A DNA stretch of 64,000 bases from CAYMPH01 sp964529415 (GTDB lineage Bacteria; Spirochaetota; UBA4802; UBA5550): positions 8,026 to 72,025 of the forward strand of contig CAZGWD010000019.1 in NCBI GenBank assembly GCA_964529415.1, in the 5' to 3' direction. Made by a program: the position numbers and the translations under genes. Positions 1-7,548 of this stretch are shown here, piece after piece. The notes under the pieces were generated by a model that saw only the letters and a list, made by a program, of their open reading frames with translations, did not search any database and had not been told where the DNA came from. The stretch's first letter is position 1, and every line of letters starts with the position of its first letter.

Positions 1-2
1 AT

Positions 3-251
3 ATTGGAACAGGCCTTCATGCTTTTGAAATTATTGCCGGCTATAAAGAGGATATTGATATAAACAAATTAATCAGCGACCATGCAATAAATCCCAAAGT
101 AATTTTTTATGGAACTGAAGATATATACACCAATAATCCAATCTGGAAAATTTTCTCAGTCATTAAAACTCTAACTCCAAGTTTTGTAAAGTTTTACAAA
201 CTTCCAACCTCAAAACTGCAGGGCGTAATTACCCGGGTTGAAATGAAATAG
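3..251 (+). CDS. Kup-like potassium transporter, C-terminal fragment (partial at window edge)
   Basis: An open frame enters from the left edge and ends at TAG 249-251, giving 82 codons. The peptide resembles the cytoplasmic C-terminal tail of KUP/HAK K+:H+ symporters: a 'FYGTEDI' stretch, then an aromatic/basic segment 'WKIFSVIKTLTPSFVKFYKL', ending in 'GVITRVEMK'. The transporter core lies outside the window, so membrane segments cannot be checked. The family call rests only on similarity remembered for this tail and is moderate. Downstream there is about 115 bp without a gene before the first tRNA. Confidence 0.5.
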   Translation: MGTGLHAFEIIAGYKEDIDINKLISDHAINPKVIFYGTEDIYTNNPIWKIFSVIKTLTPSFVKFYKLPTSKLQGVITRVEMK

Positions 252-367
252 AAATCATTCCTATTTAAAAATTCCATATCCGCCATAACATTTTTAGAAA
301 CTTCGATACAGTACGGTTTCAGAAAAATAATCTTGACTTTAACCCTCCATAAAATAAATTTGCTCCC

Positions 368-451
368 GGAGAGTTGTCCGAGCGGTCTATGGAGGCGGTC
401 TTGAAAACCGTTGGGTTAATAGCCCCGGGGGTTCGAATCCCTCACTCTCCG
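368..451 (+). tRNA. tRNA-Ser (anticodon UGA)
   Basis: The 7-bp acceptor stem pairs GGAGAGT (368-374) with ACTCTCC, followed by discriminator G. The anticodon loop CTTGAAA is closed by CGGT/ACCG and gives anticodon UGA. There is a long class II variable arm, and the T arm carries GGTTCGAATCC. The 84-nt length fits a serine tRNA. CCA is not encoded, so the end must be added by the nucleotidyltransferase encoded at 13852. Confidence 0.97.
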
Positions 452-491
452 ATTTAAATTCTCGAATAAATAATACAAAAATTTTAATAAT

Positions 492-579
492 GGAGAGATG
501 CCCGAGAGGCCGAAGGGGATTGCCTGCTAAGCAATTGTATCGCATATTGATACCGAGGGTTCGAATCCCTCTCTCTCCG
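492..579 (+). tRNA. tRNA-Ser (anticodon GCU)
   Basis: Acceptor GGAGAGA (492-498) pairs with TCTCTCC, followed by discriminator G. The loop CTGCTAA, closed by a TTGC/GCAA stem, gives anticodon GCU. A long variable arm (serine class II) and the T-loop GGTTCGAATCC are present. It lies 40 bp after tRNA-Ser(UGA), so the two serine tRNAs are probably co-transcribed. CCA is not encoded. Confidence 0.97.
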
Positions 580-590
580 AATAAACAGAC

Positions 591-1103
591 ATGAAAATTA
601 AAAAAAAATTCAACGATATCAAAAAAAAGGCATCTAAGAAGTTAAAACCTTTAACTGCCAAATACACTCCGTCATTTTTTTATGACCTGATTAATAAAAA
701 AATACCGCTTGATAAGTATGTTGATATTATTAAGAAAAATATTATAATTGCTCAAAAATATGCTGACACTGCTTTTGAGAATAAACTTTATGCAACTTAT
801 TTGCCTTTTATCGGCTGGCTTATTCCATTCCATTTCAACAAGGATGATAAATTTGCCATGCACCACGGCAGGCAGGCTTTTTTAATTTCAATTTCATTCG
901 CTGCTGCTTTAATTTTCATATATTTCGCAACTTATCTAATTCCGGCAAAGTTAAAAGTAGCTAAATTATTTCTAATTTTATTAATATATTTAATTGAACT
1001 TCTTTATCTTGCAATTTTTATAATTGGAACAAGATGGATTATAAAGCAGGAAAAAAAATCATTACCTTTTTTTGATAAGTACGATCACCTGATAAATATT
1101 TAA
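591..1103 (+). CDS. Small integral membrane protein, DUF4870-like
   Basis: 170 aa, starting only 11 bp after tRNA-Ser(GCU) and ending 4 bp before tRNA-Arg, so it is wedged into the tRNA operon. The first 60 residues are very lysine-rich and probably cytoplasmic. Hydrophobic segments lie at about 70-82, 95-118 and 123-147. The 'FAMHHGRQAFLIS' stretch (88-100) resembles the conserved 'H..QA' entry to the first long helix in DUF4870/Tic20-like proteins, which is the only family hint. No catalytic motif is seen and function is unknown. There is no clear Shine-Dalgarno; the start is the first ATG after the tRNA. Confidence 0.6.
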   Translation: MKIKKKFNDIKKKASKKLKPLTAKYTPSFFYDLINKKIPLDKYVDIIKKNIIIAQKYADTAFENKLYATYLPFIGWLIPFHFNKDDKFAMHHGRQAFLISISFAAALIFIYFATYLIPAKLKVAKLFLILLIYLIELLYLAIFIIGTRWIIKQEKKSLPFFDKYDHLINI

Positions 1104-1107
1104 ATAT

Positions 1108-1181
1108 GCGTCCGTAGCTCAGCTGGATAGAGTAGCGGACTACGAATCCGTTGGTCGCAGGTTCGACTCCTGCCGGACGCG
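1108..1181 (+). tRNA. tRNA-Arg (anticodon ACG)
   Basis: The 74-nt class I cloverleaf has acceptor GCGTCCG (1108-1114) paired with CGGACGC and discriminator G. The D arm includes AGCTCAGCTGGATAGAGT. The anticodon loop CTACGAA in a GCGGA/TCCGT stem gives ACG, and the T arm has GGTTCGACTCC. Anticodon ACG is normally deaminated to ICG by TadA. CCA is not encoded. Confidence 0.97.
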
Positions 1182-1195
1182 CATAAGTTCTGAAT

Positions 1196-1387
1196 TTACA
1201 AAATACTTTTTACCCTGCCTACATCTCCGCTCTGAAGACGGACTTTAATTCCATGATGATGCGTTTCTGAATTTGTGAGAATATCCTTAACAAAACCTTC
1301 AGTTAATTTATTTGTCTTCTGATCCTTTTTTAAAACTATAGCAACCTTAATCCCCGGTTTTATCATAGAACGTCTGGTTCCATCCAT
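1196..1387 (-). CDS. YwbE family protein (DUF2196)
   Basis: 63 aa starting MDGTRRS. It matches the small conserved YwbE family: 'IKPGIKVAIVLKKDQ', a central 'LTEGFVKDILTNSETHHHGI' and the terminal 'KVRLQSGDVGRVKSI'. The fold is expected to be a compact beta-barrel; the family's role is unknown. A longer frame from a GTG at 1402 exists, but GGAG sits about 9 nt upstream of the ATG at 1387 and YwbE proteins usually begin with MDG, so the shorter start is chosen. It lies just downstream of the DHH phosphoesterase gene on the same strand and may be co-transcribed with it. Confidence 0.85.
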   Translation of the reverse strand: MDGTRRSMIKPGIKVAIVLKKDQKTNKLTEGFVKDILTNSETHHHGIKVRLQSGDVGRVKSIL

Positions 1388-1430
1388 ACTTAATATCTCC
1401 ACATGATATATAATTGATCAGCATAAAAAA

Positions 1431-2381
1431 TCATGCTAACAGACACATAAATTTTTCATAAATTATTTTCTCATCAAAAAGGGTAATGTCATTTATAATT
1501 CCGCCTGCCATATCGCTGTGCCCGCCTCCGAAACCAATCCCGGCCAAAACTTCCTGGATAATCTGACTGCAGTTCCAGTCGCTGCTTTCATTTCTTAGCG
1601 AAAAATTTATTTTATTCCTGTTTTTTGCAGCGAGCACAACAAAATCGACCTCTTTGAGAGCAAGAAAAAAATCGCCCAGTATTCCAAGCATATTCTGATT
1701 GCAGCCCTGCTGAAAATAGCAAAATGCCATTCCATTTTTTATTTTTACATTATCAATTGCCTCTCTGTAAAATTGAAGGTCTTCCTGCTGAATAAAGTTT
1801 CTTAAAATTGAATTTACAAGCCTTACATCTGATAAAGTGTAGAGAGCTGAATAGGCAAAAATATCTTCAGCACAGACTCCTCTTGTGAGCAGAGAAGTAT
1901 CCATATTAATTCCAATAAGAAGTGCAGTAGCTGTATTCTGCGGAATAGTTAAATTATATTCATGAAAATAAGAAAAAATTATTGTTGAGCAGGCACCGTA
2001 ATTTGATCTGATATCATGAAATGGAACATCTTCAGCTTTTACAACCTGGTGATGGTCAATTACACCAACTTCATCGCCGATCAGATCTGTTACGTTTTTA
2101 TTTCCCTTGCACCCGTCAACTATTACTATTTTATCATCTCTGCTCATATTGTACTGATCGATATTTTTTATTTCAATTTTAAGCGGAGCTATCATAGCAA
2201 GCAGAGAATCTCTCTGAATTTCACCATCATAAACAAGAAAAGAATTAATTCCATGCTGTTTAAAAAACTCCTGGAGTCCAAAAGCTGATGCAACAGCATC
2301 GTGATCCGGAAAATTGTGAGTCTGTATGTAAATATGCTTTTCATTTTTTAAAATATCAACCAAATCCATTATATTATTCAT
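1431..2381 (-). CDS. DHH family phosphoesterase (NrnA-like nano-RNase / pAp phosphatase type)
   Basis: 316 aa from the chosen ATG at 2381, which has GGAG six bases upstream; an in-frame ATG at 2393 is the alternative. Motif I is 'HNFPDHDAVAS' (22-32), motif II contains D89 in 'IVDG', motif III is DHH at 109-111, and the DHHA1 domain ends with 'GGGHSDMAGG' near the C terminus. NrnA-type enzymes use two Mn2+ ions to degrade 2-5 nt RNAs and/or dephosphorylate pAp in the cytoplasm. Length and motif order fit. Which substrate it prefers cannot be told from sequence. Confidence 0.85.
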   Translation of the reverse strand: MNNIMDLVDILKNEKHIYIQTHNFPDHDAVASAFGLQEFFKQHGINSFLVYDGEIQRDSLLAMIAPLKIEIKNIDQYNMSRDDKIVIVDGCKGNKNVTDLIGDEVGVIDHHQVVKAEDVPFHDIRSNYGACSTIIFSYFHEYNLTIPQNTATALLIGINMDTSLLTRGVCAEDIFAYSALYTLSDVRLVNSILRNFIQQEDLQFYREAIDNVKIKNGMAFCYFQQGCNQNMLGILGDFFLALKEVDFVVLAAKNRNKINFSLRNESSDWNCSQIIQEVLAGIGFGGGHSDMAGGIINDITLFDEKIIYEKFMCLLA

Positions 2382-2485
2382 TTGCATCTCCATTAAATAC
2401 TATAATACCTATTAATAATAAAAACCTTTTTGCAAGCAAAAATTAATATCTTGCAGAATTAACATTATCCGATAAATTCAGATTT

Positions 2486-4138
2486 ATGAAAATACTTTTA
2501 ACTGGAATCAATGCCCGGTATTCCCATATGAATCCTGCATTGTATTATTTGAAAGCCTTCTCCGCTGATACAGGCCATGAAATTATTATTAAAGAATTTA
2601 ATATCAACCAGGATTTAAAAAAAATAACCGGAGATATTTTATCTGATAATTGGGATGCAGTGTGCTTTTCAGTTTATATATGGAACAGTCTGATAATTAA
2701 TGAAATCATATCTGTCATAAAAAAAACCAATCCTGAAATAAAAATTATTTTAGGCGGACCTGAAGCATCAAACATCAATTTTGATTTCAGCAATGCGGAT
2801 TTCATTGTTAAAGGCGCCGGCGAAGCAGCATTCAGATTTCTCCTTGAAAAAAATCTTCAGCACAGAAATAAAATAATATCTTTGCCCAACCCGTCATTTG
2901 ATGATATAATTTTCCCGCGCAATGAATTCACCGGAATGGACCTGACAGGAAAATATTTTTACTACGAATCGGGCAGAGGCTGCCCTTTTAATTGTATATA
3001 CTGCATTTCATCTTCTGAGAATATAAAGACTGAATTCAGGAATTTAGATCTTGTAATAGATGAACTTAAATTTATTGTCCGTGAATTAAAACCATCCACT
3101 GTTAAATTTGTGGATAGAACTTTCAACTGCGGAAACGGCCGCCATAGAGATATATGGAATTTTATAAAATCCGAATTTTATAATTCAGGTATAATTTTCC
3201 ATTTTGAAATTCATCCGGATCTTTTATCTGATGATGATTTTAAAATTTTAAAGGAAATTCCCCGGGGACTATTTCAGTTTGAAGCAGGAATTCAGTCTGT
3301 TAATGTAAAAACATTATCCGCAATAAAAAGAAAATCAATCTGGGAAACTGCAAAACGCAAACTGGAAAAAATAATTCATCAGGGAAACATACGCCTTCAT
3401 ATTGATCTGATTGCAGGGTTGCCTAAGGAAGATTTCAGTGGAACTAAACATTCATTCAATGAAGTTTACAATCTCAAGCCGGATTATATTCAGTTGGGAT
3501 TTCTTAAAATTTTAAGTTCAACAGAGATATCGTTTCTGGTTAATGAATTCGAAATAGAATACAACCGGAATCCGCCGTTTAATATATATAAAACAAAGTG
3601 GCTTGCAGAGAAAGAATTAATTCATTTAGATAAAATTTCAGATATTGTTAATATTCTATACAATAATACCAGATTTAAAACAACTCTGGAATTACTAATT
3701 GAATATTTTGATTCGCCATTTGATATGTTTGAATCAATTGCGAATAATGCTGCAGATCTTCAGCATACAAAAAAATGGGAATACGGTGCTGAACTTATTC
3801 TCAATTATTTAAAAATATTTCATGCTGAAATGATTCCGTTTTTTACTGATTCATTACGCTGGGACTGGTGTTTTTATTCAGAATTGAATAATTATCCTGT
3901 TATATTAAAATCAGAATTGACAAAGCAGACAAGAAAAAACATTTTTAAATATTTCAACTCACTTAAAAACGATGAGTTAGTTTTTTCTGATATAAAAATA
4001 GAAAGAGATTATTTAAAATCAGCAGTTTTCTTCTCTCCGGAGACAACTGATTTTAAAGAAAAATTTCTCGGGAACAATAATACCGCTGTTTTTCTGAATA
4101 ACGGTCAAATCTTAAAATTTAACCGGGATATTAATTGA
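2486..4138 (+). CDS. B12-binding domain radical SAM protein (DUF4080 type)
   Basis: 550 aa. Residues 1-120 look like a cobalamin-binding Rossmann domain ('LLTGINARYSHMNPAL' at the N terminus, 'IILGGPEAS' near 88-95). The radical SAM cluster motif is C166-x3-C170-x2-C173 in 'GRGCPFNCIYC'. The rest of the TIM barrel follows, including 'FQFEAGIQS' and 'HIDLIAGLP', and a C-terminal ~180 aa region matches what is usually called DUF4080. The classic DxHxxG cobalamin motif is not obvious. These enzymes are often encoded alone; substrate unknown. It is transcribed divergently from the DHH gene with 104 bp between. Confidence 0.85.
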   Translation: MKILLTGINARYSHMNPALYYLKAFSADTGHEIIIKEFNINQDLKKITGDILSDNWDAVCFSVYIWNSLIINEIISVIKKTNPEIKIILGGPEASNINFDFSNADFIVKGAGEAAFRFLLEKNLQHRNKIISLPNPSFDDIIFPRNEFTGMDLTGKYFYYESGRGCPFNCIYCISSSENIKTEFRNLDLVIDELKFIVRELKPSTVKFVDRTFNCGNGRHRDIWNFIKSEFYNSGIIFHFEIHPDLLSDDDFKILKEIPRGLFQFEAGIQSVNVKTLSAIKRKSIWETAKRKLEKIIHQGNIRLHIDLIAGLPKEDFSGTKHSFNEVYNLKPDYIQLGFLKILSSTEISFLVNEFEIEYNRNPPFNIYKTKWLAEKELIHLDKISDIVNILYNNTRFKTTLELLIEYFDSPFDMFESIANNAADLQHTKKWEYGAELILNYLKIFHAEMIPFFTDSLRWDWCFYSELNNYPVILKSELTKQTRKNIFKYFNSLKNDELVFSDIKIERDYLKSAVFFSPETTDFKEKFLGNNNTAVFLNNGQILKFNRDIN

Positions 4139-4207
4139 TATAAGAATCATTCTAAAAAGATTGTTTTGTATTTAAATTTAATGAAAATTTAAAATAGAGG
4201 TTTATGC

Positions 4208-4678
4208 ATGAATGAAAATTTAATCATTTTGTGTGTGTTTATTTTGTGCATAGCGCTGATTGCTTTTATATATCGGAATGCAACGCTTGAAAAACTTATT
4301 CCCCTTCCTGATGAAAGCACGTTATTAGAAGAAGACGGAATAGCTGTAGAGCAGACCGGCACTCCAAGAATGGCATATTACGGAAAATGCAGAATCAGAT
4401 TAACAAATAAAAGATTGATTATTGCGCAAAAAATGCTTTTTACATCGAACTGGTATATGCTGCGTTTTGTTATAACTTTCAGTAATTATACACCTTCGCC
4501 GGATTTAAAAACTTCCATTAAAATGGGTTATTACATTACAAATACTGAAAAAAATAAAATAAGTTTCAAACCGGATAAAGAACTGACTAAAATATCCATC
4601 CCTGTCAGCAAAAGATGGACAATACATTTTACTACAAGGTCAGGAAGTGACTACATTAAGTTTTTGAAAGAAAAATAA
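4208..4678 (+). CDS. Membrane-anchored protein with a PH/GRAM-like domain
   Basis: 156 aa with one N-terminal membrane helix (about 5-23) and a cytoplasmic body. The segment 'GKCRIRLTNKRLIIAQKMLF' (about 59-78) has the strand pattern of bacterial PH/GRAM-like domains, in which 'a.vtLTnkRLi' is typical. This is a pattern judgement, not a firm family call. AGAGG precedes the ATG with 7 nt spacing. It is followed tail-to-tail, 4 bp away, by the secreted protein gene on the other strand. Confidence 0.5.
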   Translation: MNENLIILCVFILCIALIAFIYRNATLEKLIPLPDESTLLEEDGIAVEQTGTPRMAYYGKCRIRLTNKRLIIAQKMLFTSNWYMLRFVITFSNYTPSPDLKTSIKMGYYITNTEKNKISFKPDKELTKISIPVSKRWTIHFTTRSGSDYIKFLKEK

Positions 4679-4682
4679 AAAT

Positions 4683-5477
4683 TTATTTTATCTGATCTAT
4701 TACTCCTATACCAAGAGAACCATCCTCAAGTTCGATTATACTGAATTTAAATTTGGTTTTAATTCCTGATTTATCAGCAATAATAAAAATATCCATCCAC
4801 GGCTGATTCTGTCTGATTTTTATAAAAGTAAGTTTTGATTTTAGCAGTTTAGTCTTGGCAATTTTCAGCTGAAGTTTCGCACTTTCCTCAATCTTTTTAT
4901 TTCCTTTTTCAGGATGCTTGAATGAACCTGCAAAATATTGTGCCATATATGGATAACTCGACTCTTCTGATTTCATCAGAGAATCAGTGAATTTTCGGAC
5001 AAGATCCATATACGGTTTTGCTTCGTCAGGTATATCTGAATCCGATGGAGATGATGCAAATAAAATTGCATCTGCAAGATCAAGGGAAGTTTTCTTTAAT
5101 TCAGATGCTTTTATTGTTTCCTTTATATCAATCTGCCTGTTAAATACTTCAACACCGGAATTTACATTAATTGCTTTTATTATAAATAAACCTTCTGAGA
5201 CTTCTCCAGTGATAAGATATTCTGCTGTTTTAAGCTGCTCAATATTATGTTTATCTGATCCGAGCAGCTGTGCCTTTTCATGCGTTTTCATAATCTCTTC
5301 ATTGAGATTTTCTGCTATCACATTAAGACCTCCGGCAGCAGTCAAGAGCTCTTTTAGTTTAGCCTGTATTTCGTTTTTCAGTTTGCCTTCTCCTGTGAAT
5401 GGCATCACTGCAACAGGAACTTCTGAATACGCTATTGAACTTATCATAAGTAGTAATAAAATAATTATTTTTTTCAT
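4683..5477 (-). CDS. Secreted CsgG/LpoB-like protein
   Basis: 264 aa with a signal peptide (MKKIIILLLLMISSIAYS). Next comes a domain starting 'VPVAVMPFTGEGKLKNEIQAK', then 'AEYLITGEVSEGLFIIKAIN' and 'NSGVEVFNRQIDI'. This is the strand-helix order of CsgG/LpoB/FlgO-type periplasmic domains: 'iaVlpF', then 'yvltG.v', then a 'd..tG.v' strand. The C-terminal third has no recognised motif. It has no lipobox, so it is probably periplasmic. A clear AGGAG lies upstream of the ATG. Partner and role are unknown. Confidence 0.55.
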   Translation of the reverse strand: MKKIIILLLLMISSIAYSEVPVAVMPFTGEGKLKNEIQAKLKELLTAAGGLNVIAENLNEEIMKTHEKAQLLGSDKHNIEQLKTAEYLITGEVSEGLFIIKAINVNSGVEVFNRQIDIKETIKASELKKTSLDLADAILFASSPSDSDIPDEAKPYMDLVRKFTDSLMKSEESSYPYMAQYFAGSFKHPEKGNKKIEESAKLQLKIAKTKLLKSKLTFIKIRQNQPWMDIFIIADKSGIKTKFKFSIIELEDGSLGIGVIDQIK

Positions 5478-5670
5478 ACATAGCTCCTGCTGAAATAATT
5501 TAAATATTCTTTTATTTTTTTACCATTGATCTCTTTAATAGTCAAAATAATTTTTCCATAATTAGTCTTTTTTATGGATACCGGATCTGTTTGATTTATA
5601 ATTGATTTATTGACAAAAAATACATATATTGAATTCATGAAGAACAATAAAAAAACCAGGAGGTTCATCC

Positions 5671-5853
5671 ATGGGGAAAAAGGATGAAAAGAGAAAACTG
5701 CTGAAATTTATAAGAAGCGGATTAAGGCTTAAAACAAAACCGCCCAAGCAGGAAACACCGAAAACTGTTTATAACAGGAAAAAACAAAAGAGGAGATCGA
5801 ACTACGACTCCTCTTTTGTTTTAAAAAACCTTTTTGTAAATGAAGTAATTTAA
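5671..5853 (+). CDS. Small basic protein of unknown function, with a terminator-like hairpin inside the frame
   Basis: 60 aa with a very strong ribosome binding site (AGGAGG about 8 nt before ATG). Residues 1-41 are extremely basic (many Lys/Arg and a 'KTKPPKQETPKTVYNRKKQKRR' type composition), as in nucleic-acid-binding tails. The last 19 residues (SNYDSSFVLKNLFVNEVI) differ sharply in composition and are encoded by a perfect 15-bp inverted repeat and its downstream sequence. The 3' end may therefore be a transcription terminator that the frame happens to read through, or the gene may have lost its original stop. Family not recognised. Confidence 0.5.
   Translation: MGKKDEKRKLLKFIRSGLRLKTKPPKQETPKTVYNRKKQKRRSNYDSSFVLKNLFVNEVI
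5781..5822 (+). terminator. Perfect 15-bp stem-loop overlapping the end of the small basic ORF
   Basis: Left arm 5781-5795 (AAAACAAAAGAGGAG) is the exact reverse complement of right arm 5808-5822, with a 12-nt loop. The right arm ends in T-rich sequence, as in an intrinsic terminator. It can act in either direction because the outer part of the stem is A/T-only. Confidence 0.65.
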
Positions 5854-5889
5854 TATTAGAATCTGCGAAAACTGAAATCAGACTGCTTT

Positions 5890-6699
5890 TCAGCGGAATA
5901 AAATCATCAGGACGATTATACCGAGAATTATTCTGTAATAACCGAATACTTTAAAATCATGTTTCTGGATATAATTTATAAACAGTTTTATTACAAGCCA
6001 GGCAACCAGGAAAGAAACAACAAACCCGATTGCTATAATTCCCCACTGACCTGCATTAAAACTCAAACCGTTTTTAACTATCTTTAAAAGTGATGCCCCG
6101 GCCATAGTTGGTATAGCAAGAAAAAATGAAAATTCAGCAGCTGCAGGCCTGCTCAATCCGAGAAGAAGCGCACCTATTATTGTAGCAGCTGAGCGTGATG
6201 TTCCTGGCATCATTGCAAGACATTGAAATAATCCGATCAGCAGCGCTATTTTAAAAGTAACATCTGCAACATCTGTGATTGCCGGACTTTTTTTTCTGAA
6301 AGTTTCCATTATGATAATTACTATGCCATAAAAAATTAAAGCAGATGCAACTGTAAGCGGATTAAATAATTTTTCTTCAATTACTTTATGAAAGCCAAAC
6401 CCTAAAATTACAGCAGGCAATACTGCAACTATTACTTTTGCCCATAACAGCCACTTTGCCTTTTTTTCTTCACTGTTTCCTGAGAAAGGCCAGAGTTTAT
6501 TAAAATATATAACAACAACCGAAAGAATGGCGCCAAGCTGAATAATAATTTCAAACGCTGTAGTGAAGGATTTATCACTTGAAAGTTTTATAAATTCATC
6601 TGCAAGTATCATGTGGCCTGTACTGCTGATAGGAAGAAATTCTGTTATGCCTTCAACTATTCCAAGCAGTACTGCTTTAAGTATTAATATGAATTCCAT
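5890..6699 (-). CDS. uppP: Undecaprenyl-diphosphatase UppP (BacA)
   Basis: 269 aa polytopic membrane protein. The N-terminal signature 'GIVEGITEFLPISSTGHMIL' (13-32) carries the (E/Q)xxxE plus PxSSxxH residues of UppP. The second signature, 'MPGTSRSAATIIGALLLG', lies near 163-180. It dephosphorylates undecaprenyl pyrophosphate to recycle the lipid carrier for peptidoglycan and O-antigen synthesis, and its overproduction gives bacitracin resistance in other bacteria. Length is normal for the family. AGGAG stands in front of the ATG. It is flanked by unrelated genes. Confidence 0.95.
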   Translation of the reverse strand: MEFILILKAVLLGIVEGITEFLPISSTGHMILADEFIKLSSDKSFTTAFEIIIQLGAILSVVVIYFNKLWPFSGNSEEKKAKWLLWAKVIVAVLPAVILGFGFHKVIEEKLFNPLTVASALIFYGIVIIIMETFRKKSPAITDVADVTFKIALLIGLFQCLAMMPGTSRSAATIIGALLLGLSRPAAAEFSFFLAIPTMAGASLLKIVKNGLSFNAGQWGIIAIGFVVSFLVAWLVIKLFINYIQKHDFKVFGYYRIILGIIVLMILFR

Positions 6700-6814
6700 T
6701 TAGGGCTCCTGGATTTTTCTAATATTGCAATCAGCAAATTTTCCGATTTACTTTTCTTAACAATCTATAAATTTAGCAAAAAGATTTTTTAAACTAATTA
6801 TAAGTCAACCGATT

Positions 6815-7432
6815 TTAATTCTCTTCTTTAACTTTTACCAGCAACTCCGAATTAAACATTTGTATTGGTGAAATAATAGTTTCATTTAAATTTATGCTAT
6901 TGCCATATCTTTTCTTAATTAATGCTTTAACTTTTGGGTGTGTTAAGTCAAAGTCTTTAAATTTCTGCAGTTTTCCTATTTCAATATTTAAGGCTTTTTT
7001 ATAAATTTTCCATACCAGTTCAGAACAATAAATTCGATTATCATTCCATTGGAAAAGATTATCATAATCCTTTCCATAATAAAATTTTCCTGCTTCTTTC
7101 ATACTTTTAATATTTTCAGGCGTCAGAATCTCATCTGAATTTTTCAGCCTTTTTATTACATAATGTTTATTTTTCCCGTGTTTAATCCATTTTTCAAAGG
7201 GTGTAAATATTACAGGCTGTACTGCTTCGTACACATAAAATTTTCTATCAATTAAATAAATGATTCCCATATGCGTATATTTTGATCCTGTGGAATACCT
7301 CAATTCATCTGCCTGAGAAGATAATGATTCATGAAAAATAATATCTCCTTCTTTAATAAATGCATTTGTTTTTGAATTGCAGCTATTTATAAAAACAGTG
7401 AATATAATTATAGTCATTAGAATTTTTTTCAT
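6815..7432 (-). CDS. YiiX-like permuted papain-fold (NlpC/P60-type) lipoprotein
   Basis: 205 aa with a lipoprotein signal ('IIIFTVFINSC', lipobox Cys18). The core shows 'EGDIIFHESLSSQADELR', then 'YTHMGIIYLI' with the catalytic-type His after the tyrosine, a 'VIKRL' strand, 'YYGKDYDNLFQWNDNRIYCSE' with a Cys-Ser-Glu near the C-terminal half, and 'LVWKIYKKA'. This order (His before Cys) is that of the circularly permuted YiiX/YebB (DUF830) group, which are thiol hydrolases or transferases. Expected location is the periplasmic face of a membrane. The substrate is unknown. AGGGG lies before the ATG. Confidence 0.8.
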   Translation of the reverse strand: MKKILMTIIIFTVFINSCNSKTNAFIKEGDIIFHESLSSQADELRYSTGSKYTHMGIIYLIDRKFYVYEAVQPVIFTPFEKWIKHGKNKHYVIKRLKNSDEILTPENIKSMKEAGKFYYGKDYDNLFQWNDNRIYCSELVWKIYKKALNIEIGKLQKFKDFDLTHPKVKALIKKRYGNSINLNETIISPIQMFNSELLVKVKEEN

Positions 7433-7513
7433 GCCTTTCCCCTGGAATAATTATTTTAATTTTGCTAATGGCGGGCAGATTGCTTCTTACATATTTTTTA
7501 CAAGATTCATTTG

Positions 7514-7537
7514 AACAAGGGGCTCAAGCCCCTTGTT
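7514..7537. repeat. Perfect 11-bp palindrome between rnj and the YiiX-like gene
   Basis: AACAAGGGGCT (7514-7524) and AGCCCCTTGTT (7527-7537) pair perfectly around a 2-nt centre. It sits 12 bp past the RNase J stop codon. It lacks a good T-run on the minus strand, so it may be a dispersed palindrome or a weak terminator of the AOR-dut-rnj operon. Confidence 0.5.
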
Positions 7538-7548
7538 TACAAGTTTCA

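Noticed and set aside
4987..5493. 168-aa plus-strand frame over the CsgG-like gene
   Set aside because: Antisense shadow; the minus-strand gene has signal peptide, ribosome binding site and recognisable domain order.
5474..5668. 64-aa minus-strand frame upstream of the CsgG-like gene
   Set aside because: Low-complexity, covers the ribosome binding site of the opposite gene, and has no clear start signal.
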